From Flavobacteriales bacterium (GTDB lineage Bacteria > Bacteroidota > Bacteroidia > Flavobacteriales_E > Vicingaceae), in the NCBI GenBank assembly GCA_029262915.1, contig JAJCYN010000198.1, forward strand, positions 1 to 9,935: a stretch of 9,935 bases of DNA. The letters run 5' to 3'. Positions 1-7,613 of the stretch are shown here, piece after piece (positions within the stretch are counted from its first letter, which is position 1; the number at the start of each line of letters is the position of its first letter). The notes beneath the pieces were generated by a model. The model saw only the letters and a list, made by a program, of their open reading frames with translations, searched no databases and had not been told where the DNA came from. A program made the translations under genes and the position numbers.

Positions 1-214
1 ATAATTTTATTTCATATTCTAACTGTTGATCAAATTCTCTGGATATAAGATACTTGCTATAATTGGTGCCATTAATAATATTTTTTGATTTTTTATAACG
101 TGTTCTTTGAATGTAATAGATGTCTTTAAACTTAGGAAAAACACGATATTGTAAAAAAGTGGTTCCAGTTTTACCTGTTCCAACATGAAAGTAAATATCT
201 TTTTCAGGCAACAA
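1..214 (-). CDS. Sulfotransferase-like protein, N-terminal part (runs off the window)
   Basis: The first 71 codons of a minus-strand gene are visible. The N-terminus reads LLPEKDIYFHVGTGKTGTTF, then LQ. A beta strand followed by HVGTGKTGTTFLQ (about residues 10-22) matches the 5'-phosphosulfate-binding loop of PAPS-dependent sulfotransferases, usually written as GxxKTGTTxLQ. YLISREF further on resembles the next conserved segment of that family. The glycines are not spaced as in a Walker A NTPase motif. An in-frame stop lies at 218-220 and the visible part contains no ATG, so translation should start at one of two adjacent TTG codons (214 or 211). The start lies 7 bases after the stop of the acyl-CoA dehydrogenase, so the two are probably co-transcribed. 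The product may sulfate a surface glycan or lipid, but the acceptor-binding part is outside the window. The family call is fairly sure and the substrate is unknown. Confidence 0.7.
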   Translation of the reverse strand, partial: MLPEKDIYFHVGTGKTGTTFLQYRVFPKFKDIYYIQRTRYKKSKNIINGTNYSKYLISREFDQQLEYEIKL

Positions 215-221
215 TTTTTAG

Positions 222-1427
222 TTATATATTTTCTAACTGAGAGCCGTCATTCATAAATGCGGGAATTCCAGTTACATCCATACCAGTAATTAATAAATGT
301 ATATCATGTGTTCCTTCATACGTAATCACAGATTCTAAATTGGCCATATGACGCATAATTGGATATTCGCCCGTAATACCCATTCCTCCATGCATTTGTC
401 TTGCTTCTCTAGCAATTTTAAGAGCCATATCCACATTATTACGCTTTGCCATAGAAATTTGAGCTGAGGTGGCTCTCCCTTCTTCTCTTAAAACTCCTAA
501 ACGCCAAGTTAGTAATTGTGCTTTGGTAATTTCGGTAATCATTTCTGCCAACTTCTTTTGGGTTAGTTGGAATGAAGCTACAGGAACTCCAAATTGAATT
601 CTTTCTTTGGTATATCTTAAAGCAGAATCATAACAATCCATTGCTGCACCAATTGCTCCCCACGCTATACCATAACGGGCAGAATCTAGACAACCCAGTG
701 GTGCTCCTAATCCAGATTTGTTAGGTAATAAATTTTCTTTAGGAACTTTTACGTTATCAAAAACTAACTCTCCAGTAATAGAAGCTCTTAATGACCATTT
801 ATCGTGTGTTTCAGGAGTGGTAAAACCTTCCATTCCTCGTTCTACTAATAATCCATGAATTCGTCCTTCTTCATTTTTTGCCCAAACTACAGCAACATCG
901 GCAATAGGAGCATTGGTAATCCACATTTTAGCTCCATTTAAAAGATAATGATCTCCCATATCTTTAAAGTTGGTAATCATTCCACTTGGGTTAGAACCAT
1001 GGTCAGGTTCTGTTAATCCGAAGCAGCCCATAAATTCTCCTGTTGCTAATTTTGGTAAGAATTTTTGTCTTTGTTCTTCATTTCCGTATTTCCATATAGG
1101 ATACATAACTAAAGAACTTTGCACAGAAGAGGTAGATCTTAATCCAGAATCACATCTTTCCAATTCTTGCATAATTAAACCATAAGAAATTTGGTCTAAT
1201 CCAGGACCACCATATTCTTCTGGAATATAAGGGCCAAAACCACCAACCTCTGCTAATCCGGGTATAATTTGTTTAGGAAATTCAGCCTTTTGAGCATATT
1301 CTTCTATAATTGGAGAAACTTCAGCTTTTACCCAAGCCCTTACCGTATCTCTAATTAATTTATGTTCTTCTGTTAATAGCTCATCTAATTGGTAATAATC
1401 CGGAGCTTGAAATCTATCGTCTGCCAT
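222..1427 (-). CDS. gcdH: Acyl-CoA dehydrogenase, glutaryl-CoA dehydrogenase type
   Basis: This 401-residue FAD enzyme should oxidise and decarboxylate glutaryl-CoA to crotonyl-CoA in lysine/tryptophan breakdown, passing electrons to electron-transfer flavoprotein. Family hallmarks are the RSTSSVQSSLVM segment, CFGLTEPDHGSNPSGM with WITNAPIAD (flavin and substrate contacts), RYGIAWGAIGAA, and TYEGTHDIH near the C-terminus. Recalling the human enzyme, the catalytic base is the Glu of TYEGTHDIH (Glu371 here). The Arg and Ser that bind the glutaryl carboxylate are both kept (Arg97 and Ser101), which favours glutaryl-CoA over ordinary short-chain substrates. The reading frame can be extended to a TTG at 1451, but the ATG at 1427 is preferred: it gives the usual family N-terminus, and the TTG sits inside a promoter-like TACTTTTG. 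A sulfotransferase-like gene follows 7 bases after the stop. The other possibility is a relative acting on another acyl-CoA. Confidence 0.9.
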   Translation of the reverse strand: MADDRFQAPDYYQLDELLTEEHKLIRDTVRAWVKAEVSPIIEEYAQKAEFPKQIIPGLAEVGGFGPYIPEEYGGPGLDQISYGLIMQELERCDSGLRSTSSVQSSLVMYPIWKYGNEEQRQKFLPKLATGEFMGCFGLTEPDHGSNPSGMITNFKDMGDHYLLNGAKMWITNAPIADVAVVWAKNEEGRIHGLLVERGMEGFTTPETHDKWSLRASITGELVFDNVKVPKENLLPNKSGLGAPLGCLDSARYGIAWGAIGAAMDCYDSALRYTKERIQFGVPVASFQLTQKKLAEMITEITKAQLLTWRLGVLREEGRATSAQISMAKRNNVDMALKIAREARQMHGGMGITGEYPIMRHMANLESVITYEGTHDIHLLITGMDVTGIPAFMNDGSQLENI

Positions 1428-1448
1428 GTAAGTCGTTTTTATTGAAAG

Positions 1449-1456
1449 CAAAAGTA
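1449..1456 (-). promoter_or_regulatory. Promoter -7 element for the gcdH transcript
   Basis: The minus strand reads TACTTTTG, an exact match to the Bacteroidota -7 consensus TAnnTTTG. It lies 21 bases upstream of the ATG at 1427, giving a leader of roughly 15-20 bases. No convincing -33 TTG is seen at the expected 19-21 base spacing, so the call rests on the -7 element and its position. Confidence 0.45.
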
Positions 1457-1527
1457 TATAATCTCTTTTAAGAAATTAGTAATCTTAAACACAATTTTAA
1501 AACTCGAAAAAAAGCTAGGTATTTTTC

Positions 1528-1543
1528 TATGATCTGTATCATA
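1528..1543. promoter_or_regulatory. Palindrome resembling a CRP/FNR-family operator
   Basis: The sequence TATGATCTGTATCATA has perfect 6-base inverted arms (1528-1533 and 1538-1543) around a 4-base centre. Its core, TGAT-N4-ATCA, is the half-site arrangement recognised by CRP/FNR-family regulators (the FNR consensus is TTGAT-N4-ATCAA). It lies 34 bases upstream of the haem-c lipoprotein start and about 100 bases from gcdH, so it most likely serves the plus-strand operon. A possible -7 element, TAATATTG (1551-1558, one mismatch to TAnnTTTG), lies between it and the gene. The regulator is not encoded in this window. The palindrome is seen directly; its function is inferred. Confidence 0.4.
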
Positions 1544-1577
1544 TTTTCAGTAATATTGATATTCAAAGTAAGTAATT

Positions 1578-1937
1578 ATGAAGATATTTTTAGTCGTTTT
1601 TACCTTAAGTTTTTTGTTTCTGTCTTGTGCTTATAATAAAACAGAACTACCATTACCACAGCAAGATGATGAGCCAACTATTACTTATACTAATTTTGTA
1701 AAATCTATGATTGATAGTAACCACTGTTTGGAATGTCACGTTCCTGGAGTAGGTGAACCCGCTCCATGGGATTATAGAACTTACAATGGAATTAAAACGG
1801 TAGCTATTTCTGGAGCATTAAAAACAAGAGCAATTGACCGTATAGGGCCAGACCCAATGCCAAAGGGTTTTCCAGCATTAAGTCAAGGCATCCGAGATAC
1901 TTTGTTAATGTGGATTAATCAGGGAGCTCAACAATAA
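1578..1937 (+). CDS. Small haem-c (CxxCH) lipoprotein
   Basis: This 119-residue protein starts with a hydrophobic signal sequence ending in LFLSC, so Cys17 is the likely lipidated residue and the protein should be membrane-anchored. Residues 50-54 (CLECH) form one CxxCH covalent haem-binding motif. Met94 in DPMPKGFPALS is a good candidate for the second axial iron ligand, and the C-terminal DTLLMWINQGAQQ resembles the last helix of small class I cytochrome c domains. It probably transfers electrons in the periplasm or at the outer-membrane face; the partners are unknown. It is the first gene of a tight plus-strand run, with the YceI-like gene 28 bases downstream. The ATG at 1578 is preferred because it begins the signal peptide directly. 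Upstream lies a palindrome of CRP/FNR type, which would suit redox control. Confidence 0.8.
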   Translation: MKIFLVVFTLSFLFLSCAYNKTELPLPQQDDEPTITYTNFVKSMIDSNHCLECHVPGVGEPAPWDYRTYNGIKTVAISGALKTRAIDRIGPDPMPKGFPALSQGIRDTLLMWINQGAQQ

Positions 1938-1965
1938 TATTATACTCTATTAATACATTAAAACG

Positions 1966-2514
1966 ATGAAAAAAATAACTTTTTTATTTCTATTCCTTTC
2001 AACTTTTTTAGCTGGTTATTCTCAACATATTTATAAAGCTACAAGCGGTGAAATTTCATTTTTCTCTAAAACACCAATGGAAGATATTGATGCAGTTAAT
2101 AAAAATCTTAAGGCTTTAATTAACACAAAGAATGGAGATATGGCTTTCATTGTTACCAACATTGGCTTTCATTTTAAAAAACCTTTAATGGAAGAACACT
2201 TTAATGAAAATTATATGGAGAGTGATAAGTATAAGACATCTGTATTTAAAGGGAGGATTATTGGTGATGTAGATTTTACAAAAGATGGAAAATATACTGT
2301 AAAAGCAAAAGGAATACTAAATATGCATGGCGTTGATAAGGAGCGTGAAATAGATGGAGAACTTACGATTAAAGATGGAAAAATTAATATTATAACAGAA
2401 TTTAAAGTAAACTTAAAAGATCATAAAATTAAGATACCAAAATTGGTTGTAAAGAAAATTGCAGAAACGGTAAAAGTTACTGTTAATATTGATTTTGAAT
2501 TAAATACTAAATAA
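1966..2514 (+). CDS. YceI-family periplasmic lipid-binding-like protein
   Basis: This 182-residue protein has a clear signal peptide, MKKITFLFLFLSTFLAGYSQ, with likely cleavage after Gln20. The mature part has the YceI pattern: GEISFFSKTPMEDIDAVN near its start, GDMAFIVTNIGFHFKKPLM, then HFNENYMESDKYKTSVFKG, and late strands such as GILNMHGVDKEREIDGELTI. The length is normal for the family. YceI proteins form an extended lipocalin-like barrel, and a structurally studied homologue holds a polyisoprenoid chain in its cavity. In other bacteria the family is found beside cytochrome b561-type genes and in acid or osmotic stress responses. Here it follows a cytochrome lipoprotein by 28 bases and precedes an outer-membrane barrel by 7 bases, which fits carriage of a lipid or quinone-like ligand in the periplasm. 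The ligand is not known. Confidence 0.85.
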   Translation: MKKITFLFLFLSTFLAGYSQHIYKATSGEISFFSKTPMEDIDAVNKNLKALINTKNGDMAFIVTNIGFHFKKPLMEEHFNENYMESDKYKTSVFKGRIIGDVDFTKDGKYTVKAKGILNMHGVDKEREIDGELTIKDGKINIITEFKVNLKDHKIKIPKLVVKKIAETVKVTVNIDFELNTK

Positions 2515-2521
2515 ATTATAG

Positions 2522-3415
2522 ATGAATAAAGTAATACTGATAGTATTAAGTTTTCTAAGTTTTGCATTGAGTGCTCAAGATGATTTGATGAATATGTTAG
2601 AAGATGAAGTGAGCAATGAAACCTCTAAAGAAAAAATTAGTGCCACGTTTAAAGGGATTAGGTTAATTAACGCCAACACGATAGAAACAACTAAAAAGAA
2701 AACATTAGAATTTAGAATAACCCACCGATTTGGAGATGTGGAAGTAGAAGGAGAACATACATTGATAGGCTTGGATAATGCGTCAAATATTCGGTTTTCA
2801 TTTGATTATGGATTAACTGATAAAATAAGTATAGGCATAGGTAGAAGTAAAGTTGCTGAGCATATTGATGGAAATATTAAATTTCGTTTTTTAGAACAGA
2901 AATCAAAAGGGCTGCCAATTTCTGTAGCTTATTTTGGAAATGCTGCAATTTCTCCTGTAGCAAATGTTCCTGAAGATGATCTCGTAAATAGATGGTCATT
3001 TACTCATCAATTAATTATTGCTAGTAAGTTAAATCGATCTATCTCATTGGAAATATTACCAACATTGGTACATCGAAATTATGTTGATCAGACAATTATA
3101 CACCCAGATAATGGCTCTGTAGATGAGAATGATATTATTGCATTGGGATTTGCCGGCCGTTTTAAAATAACCAAAAGAATGGCTTTTGTTCTAGATTACT
3201 TTTTGTCATTTTCTGAATATAGAGATAGCAGAAATGGGTTTTATGATGCACTAGGAATTGGTATTGAAATAGAAACTGGTGGACATGTTTTTCATATAAA
3301 TGTTACTAATTCTGTAGGAATAATTGAAAATGATTTTATTCCTTCTACAAGGAGTGCTTGGGATAAGGGACAATATAAATTAGGATTCAATATTTCCAGA
3401 GTATTTAGTTTTTAA
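2522..3415 (+). CDS. DUF5777-like outer-membrane beta-barrel protein
   Basis: The 297-residue product starts with a signal peptide (cleavage probably after Ala18, SFALSA). A short acidic stretch DDLMNMLEDEV follows, then repeated amphipathic strands rich in alternating aromatic and polar residues. These include LEFRITHRFGDVE (about 62-74), IRFSFDYGLTDKISIGIGRSK (about 89-109) and MAFVLDYFLSFSEY (about 220-233). The last residues, LGFNISRVFSF, end in phenylalanine, the usual C-terminal signal of outer-membrane barrels. From memory this matches the Bacteroidota-specific family named DUF5777, whose function is undescribed. It is 7 bases from the YceI-like gene and 21 bases from the desaturase-like gene, so co-expression is very likely. 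No catalytic motif is visible; it could be a channel, a lipid port or a structural barrel. Confidence 0.72.
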   Translation: MNKVILIVLSFLSFALSAQDDLMNMLEDEVSNETSKEKISATFKGIRLINANTIETTKKKTLEFRITHRFGDVEVEGEHTLIGLDNASNIRFSFDYGLTDKISIGIGRSKVAEHIDGNIKFRFLEQKSKGLPISVAYFGNAAISPVANVPEDDLVNRWSFTHQLIIASKLNRSISLEILPTLVHRNYVDQTIIHPDNGSVDENDIIALGFAGRFKITKRMAFVLDYFLSFSEYRDSRNGFYDALGIGIEIETGGHVFHINVTNSVGIIENDFIPSTRSAWDKGQYKLGFNISRVFSF

Positions 3416-3436
3416 AATAATCTTTTTTACATATTC

Positions 3437-4327
3437 TTGGCTAATTTTTGGGAAAACATACAATCATCATATATTAATTATGCTAATTATTTATGGTCTG
3501 AAATAACCTTTCAGTCTAGCACATGGTATTTAAATTATTTTTGGTGGTTAGTGGCAGTTTCTACGACTGTTTGGTTACTTGAGTTAGTTTTTCCTTGGAG
3601 AAAAAATCAACCTAAAATCAGAACGGATTTTTGGGTAGATGCATTTTACATGTTTTTTAATTTCTTCATCTTTAATCTTGTTGTTTTTATCGCGTTTTCT
3701 AATTTAACTACAGATTTTGTAAAAGATGTATTGGAGATGGAATTATCAAAAATTTCTATCATTAATTTGAAAAGCTATCCCGAAACTGTACAATTAGTTA
3801 TTTTTTTTATTGCGACTGATTTTATTCAATGGTTTACTCATGTTTTATTGCACCGATTTCCATTTTTATGGAAATTTCATAAAGTACACCATTCGGTTGA
3901 AGAAATGGGATTTGCGGCACATCTGAGGTATCATTGGATGGAAAATGTATTTTATACACCGATGAAATATATAATGGTAATGCTAATTGGTGGATTTGAC
4001 CCAAAGCAAGCGTTTATTGTTTACTATGCTGCTATTGTAATAGGGCATATTAATCATGCGAACATTAATATAAGCTATGGTCCTTTAAAGTACCTTTTTA
4101 ACAATCCCAAAATGCATATTTGGCATCATGCTTATGAGTTGCCAAAAGATTATTCTTATGGAGTAAACTTTGGTATATCATTAAGTATTTGGGATTATAT
4201 TTTTAGAACGAACTATATCCCTTACTCTGGAAGAGATATTAAGTTAGGTTTTGAAAAGATTGAAGAATTTCCGAAAACTTTTTTTAAGCAATTATTATAT
4301 GGTTTTATTAAGGAAAGAGAGAATTAG
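3437..4327 (+). CDS. Sterol desaturase / fatty-acid hydroxylase family membrane protein
   Basis: This 296-residue polytopic membrane protein belongs to the di-iron fatty-acid hydroxylase superfamily. The histidine clusters expected to hold the iron pair are all visible: HVLLH (135-139), HKVHH (148-152), AHLRYH (162-166), HINH (204-207) and HIWHH (227-231). Hydrophobic helices occupy roughly residues 34-52, 70-88, 117-132 and 173-203. Relatives insert oxygen or a double bond into sterols, fatty acids, alkylglycerols or carotenoids; the substrate here cannot be told. No ATG or GTG exists between the upstream in-frame stop and the conserved N-terminus (ANFWENIQSSYINYANYLW), so the TTG at 3437 is the probable start. 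It is the last gene of the plus-strand run, and its TAG overlaps the stop codon of the convergent O-antigen ligase-like gene. Confidence 0.85.
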   Translation: MANFWENIQSSYINYANYLWSEITFQSSTWYLNYFWWLVAVSTTVWLLELVFPWRKNQPKIRTDFWVDAFYMFFNFFIFNLVVFIAFSNLTTDFVKDVLEMELSKISIINLKSYPETVQLVIFFIATDFIQWFTHVLLHRFPFLWKFHKVHHSVEEMGFAAHLRYHWMENVFYTPMKYIMVMLIGGFDPKQAFIVYYAAIVIGHINHANINISYGPLKYLFNNPKMHIWHHAYELPKDYSYGVNFGISLSIWDYIFRTNYIPYSGRDIKLGFEKIEEFPKTFFKQLLYGFIKEREN

Positions 4328-5898
4328 TTTTTTTCTTTGAGTAAGAATATTGTATTAAAAAAAGCAAAAAAAGCGACCCCAATTTGAGTTTCTAAAGTGT
4401 CTTCAGTTAGCATAGATAGTAATATAATACTAAAAAATGCTAAATATAAATAATCATTATACATCTTGTTTTTTAAGAAAGGATAACCGAGGGAAAACCC
4501 TAATACAATTAATCCCAAAATCCCAAAACTAACAGCGTAAGTAATGTATTGATTGTGAGCACGCAATCTGTATTTTGGTAAAAGTTTAGATTTCTCTATT
4601 TTATACTGTTTGTCGAATGCTTTTGGAACATCTCCGGTTCCAACACCAAAAAATACGTTTTGTTTAAAAATATGATAGGCTGTTTTCCAGTAAACCCATC
4701 TCATAATTACGGAATGCCCATTAAAATCTCTACCTTGACTATAATTATCATATTCCCAAATGATTTTATGAAGCCTCATGTTTATGGTATTCATTGAGAG
4801 ATATTTGTAATTTGATACACCTTTTTCTATTGCAGAAATTTCTTTTTCTGATAAGCTTTTAACAGCTTCTCCATTTTTGTAAAGACCTTTGGATGCTAGA
4901 AATCTTGTTAAAGTGGTTGAAAGTAATTGTCCTTTTAAATCATTTCCTGCTAAAGAAATAGTACTCCTCTTCTCCCATTCAGCTTTGATTTCCCACCAAG
5001 CAATATTTCTCCATATTAGATGACCATTTTCTTTATCAAACTTTCTTACAGATGTTGTGTCGTGACTATATTTTTCTCCATTTTCCGTGTGTTCTAGCAT
5101 TTGTAATTGAACAATATCTTTATTTTCATAGTAATTTTTTACGCTATTATTTAATGTGAATACTGATATCGTTATTAAAATTAAAGAAGCAAAAAGAAAA
5201 GAATATTTTAACCATAAATTGTTAGACCGGAGACTATAAACAGAAAATATAAATATAGCTGATAAAATGAGAACAATTTCTCCAGTGAATAAACTTAATA
5301 TAAATAAAAATATGATAAACCAACAAGTAATTAATAGCCAAGCTATTTTTTTTGCTATTGAATTTTCTATCCAGAAATAATACGCGGCACCAAAAATTGC
5401 CAAACAAATTTCTAACCCAAAACGGATATGCGAATTGTATCGAGATAAATCCCTTTTATCGATTATTACTTCGTCTAAACCACCGAGCATTACAAAAAAG
5501 CTCCATAATGATGAAAATAAAACTCCACCAACGTATACCTTAAAGATTAGAATAAATTCTTTTCGAGTAATTGGAGAAAATCCTGATAAACATAAAGGCA
5601 AGAATAACAATGGTATTTTTCTTCTTATGTCATCAATTGCATAATCAAAATTTGAAGTATAAATAAACCCAAGCAAACTTAAAATATACAAAGAACTTAA
5701 TGCCAATACAGTTTTGTTTTGGTAAAAGGAAGATAGTTTTTGTTTGATGTTTCCGCTGAATAGCCATAGGACTAATAGTCCATATTGACCTAGGGCAACA
5801 AGTGGCTTGGACAAAGAAAGACCAACAGCAATAACTATTAAGCTAAGAAGAAATAAATTTCTAGTTTTAAAGATAGATTTAGAAATATTCAAAACCAA
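4324..5898 (-). CDS. O-antigen ligase / polymerase family membrane protein
   Basis: This 524-residue protein has many hydrophobic helices, a large hydrophilic loop (about residues 251-445) and a final helix bundle. It carries the family pattern FFGVGTGDVPKAF (416-428) followed by RAHNQYITYAVSFGILGL (446-463). The His of this HNQY motif (His448) matches the position of the essential periplasmic histidine in WaaL-type ligases. TEDTLETQIGVAFFAFFNT near the C-terminus also fits Wzy_C/O-antigen ligase proteins. It should join or polymerise undecaprenyl-linked glycans on the periplasmic side of the inner membrane; ligase and polymerase cannot be separated here. The only in-frame starts near the N-terminus are TTG codons (5898, or 5892). 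It follows the S41 peptidase by 17 bases. The long loop is larger than in small WaaL proteins and may carry glycan- or protein-acceptor specificity. Confidence 0.82.
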   Translation of the reverse strand: MVLNISKSIFKTRNLFLLSLIVIAVGLSLSKPLVALGQYGLLVLWLFSGNIKQKLSSFYQNKTVLALSSLYILSLLGFIYTSNFDYAIDDIRRKIPLLFLPLCLSGFSPITRKEFILIFKVYVGGVLFSSLWSFFVMLGGLDEVIIDKRDLSRYNSHIRFGLEICLAIFGAAYYFWIENSIAKKIAWLLITCWFIIFLFILSLFTGEIVLILSAIFIFSVYSLRSNNLWLKYSFLFASLILITISVFTLNNSVKNYYENKDIVQLQMLEHTENGEKYSHDTTSVRKFDKENGHLIWRNIAWWEIKAEWEKRSTISLAGNDLKGQLLSTTLTRFLASKGLYKNGEAVKSLSEKEISAIEKGVSNYKYLSMNTINMRLHKIIWEYDNYSQGRDFNGHSVIMRWVYWKTAYHIFKQNVFFGVGTGDVPKAFDKQYKIEKSKLLPKYRLRAHNQYITYAVSFGILGLIVLGFSLGYPFLKNKMYNDYLYLAFFSIILLSMLTEDTLETQIGVAFFAFFNTIFLLKEKN

Positions 5899-5915
5899 TG
5901 GGGTTTGTTGGTTTA

Positions 5916-7574
5916 TTATTTATTAGTTCCTGCTAAAATTGATTGATATAACGCTTGATTGTTTAAGGTTTTGATTGCCTCTTCCAAAACAAGATCATGT
6001 TTTAATGAAACCTCAATCTGACCTTTTTGATAATAATATCGAGAAACTATTTCACTCTCAAGTATAATTTTTATTTCATCTTTAAACTTATATAGGTCGT
6101 CTTTTTTATTGTGATGTAATTTGTTTTTTAGTGCTTCATACTCTGTTTTAACATCATCAAAGTACTTGTCATTTTTAGTTGCTTTTTCAAGTTTTGCAAG
6201 AATATCTTCACTTTCAGTTGTATATTCATATTCTTTCCCTTCTAGAAAATGAACAAAATCTTCATATTCGTCATTTGTTAAACTAAATTTTTCAGTTTCT
6301 GTTATTGTTTCGTGCTTCAGTCTATATGCTGTAGCATAATTGAAAAATAAGTTTTTCAATAATAAACTTGCTGAAATATCACTTAATAATTTATTTTTAA
6401 CTTCTACATCTGGTGCAACACCTTTTCCATCAAAAACACTTCTTTTGCTATTTACTGTTTTAAATTCAGTAATTAAAGAATCTGGTATTTCATCTACTTT
6501 TCCATTATCATTTCTATGAGAGTAATCTAATTTTTGGATACACCTTCCACTTGGTGTATAGTACTTCGCAACAGTTACTTTTAATTTAGAATTGTAGCTT
6601 AACGGCCTTACTTGTTGTACCAATCCTTTTCCAAAAGACAAGGAACCTAAAATTACGGCTCTATCATTATCCTGTAAGGATCCAGATACAATTTCTGAAG
6701 CAGAGGCAGAGCCCTCATTTACCAAAACAGCAAGTGGGATTTCTGTGTCAATTGGTATCGATAAAGCTTTATATTCCTTATCCCAATCTTTAATTTTTCC
6801 TCTAGTACTTACCACAGGAGTTCCCTTTTCTACGAAAAAATTAACGATGTTTACAGACTCTCTCAGTAATCCACCACCGTTTCCTCTCAAATCTAAAACA
6901 ATAGCATTAGCTCCTTTTTCTTTTAAACTATTTAGTGCAGCTTTTACTTCTGAACTTGCAGACTCTGTAAATCCAGTTAGTCTTATATAACCAACACTAT
7001 CATCTACCATTCCAAAATATGGTACATCTTTTATTTTAACCTCTTCACGTGTCACAATTTTTGTTAAGAGTTCTTTTGTTCCAGGCCTTTCGATAACTAT
7101 TTCTAATGTGGTGCCTGGTTGTCCTAACAAAAACTCTCTAATTTCAGTTGATGATTTTCCATGAGCTTTATTTCCATCAATTTCTATTATTTTATCTCCA
7201 GCTCTTAATCCCGCTTTATCAGCACCAAACCCTTCATAAGGTTCTGAAATTACCACGTTATCTCCTTGTGTTTGAATTAATGCACCGATACCTCCATACT
7301 GCCCAGTAGTCATCATTTTATAATCTTCCATTTTTGATTCTGGAATGTAATTGGTGTAGGGGTCTAATGATTCTAGCATATTATCAATACCAGTTTTCAT
7401 CAAATCTCCAGGTTCTATATCATCAACATAGTAAATGTTCAATTCTCTAAAAAGAGTAGCGAAAATGTCAAGGTTTTTAGATACGGCAAAATAGCTATCA
7501 ACAAAACCGAATGTTAGTAAAGACGTTGTTGCGATGCATACTATTACAACTATTTTTTTTAAGTATTTTTTCAT
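5916..7574 (-). CDS. S41-family C-terminal processing peptidase (CtpA/Prc-like)
   Basis: This 552-residue protein has an N-terminal signal or anchor helix (about 8-24). A helical segment containing LDPYTNYIPES follows, then a PDZ domain (about 92-175, with GIGALIQ and GLRAGDKIIEIDG) and the S41 catalytic core. The core shows IVLDLRGNGGGLL (225-237), VNEGSASASEIVSG (285-298) and SFGKGLVQQ (313-321). By comparison with Prc/CtpA the nucleophile is Ser291 and the general base Lys316; their 25-residue spacing equals that in E. coli Prc. A charged C-terminal extension of about 150 residues follows, as is usual in Bacteroidota members. It should cleave envelope proteins from their C-termini in the periplasm. 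The ATG at 7574 gives a complete signal sequence. The gene lies between yidD and the O-antigen ligase-like gene and is probably co-transcribed with both. Confidence 0.93.
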   Translation of the reverse strand: MKKYLKKIVVIVCIATTSLLTFGFVDSYFAVSKNLDIFATLFRELNIYYVDDIEPGDLMKTGIDNMLESLDPYTNYIPESKMEDYKMMTTGQYGGIGALIQTQGDNVVISEPYEGFGADKAGLRAGDKIIEIDGNKAHGKSSTEIREFLLGQPGTTLEIVIERPGTKELLTKIVTREEVKIKDVPYFGMVDDSVGYIRLTGFTESASSEVKAALNSLKEKGANAIVLDLRGNGGGLLRESVNIVNFFVEKGTPVVSTRGKIKDWDKEYKALSIPIDTEIPLAVLVNEGSASASEIVSGSLQDNDRAVILGSLSFGKGLVQQVRPLSYNSKLKVTVAKYYTPSGRCIQKLDYSHRNDNGKVDEIPDSLITEFKTVNSKRSVFDGKGVAPDVEVKNKLLSDISASLLLKNLFFNYATAYRLKHETITETEKFSLTNDEYEDFVHFLEGKEYEYTTESEDILAKLEKATKNDKYFDDVKTEYEALKNKLHHNKKDDLYKFKDEIKIILESEIVSRYYYQKGQIEVSLKHDLVLEEAIKTLNNQALYQSILAGTNK

Positions 7575-7613
7575 TTTCTTTAATTTTTAATTCACAACAA
7601 GATTATCAACAAT

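Noticed and set aside
164..187. Possible Walker A ATP-binding motif in the sulfotransferase-like protein (GTGKTGTT)
   Set aside because: Walker A needs GxxxxGK(S/T); the residue five before GKT is Phe, not Gly. The GxxKTGTTxLQ form fits the sulfotransferase loop instead.
970..1185. 71-codon plus-strand open frame
   Set aside because: It is antisense to the highly conserved glutaryl-CoA dehydrogenase and has no recognisable motif or signal; a shadow frame.
4321..4340. T-rich tract after the sterol desaturase-like gene as an intrinsic terminator
   Set aside because: The only preceding inverted repeat is about 5 weak A-T-rich base pairs (AAAGA/TCTTT) with a long loop, and the tract codes for the C-terminus of the convergent gene.
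5352..5644. Two overlapping plus-strand open frames of 63 and 69 codons
   Set aside because: Both lie antisense inside the O-antigen ligase-like gene, with low-complexity composition and no family features.
6745..6990. 81-codon plus-strand open frame
   Set aside because: It is antisense to the catalytic core of the S41 peptidase, whose conserved motifs explain this sequence.
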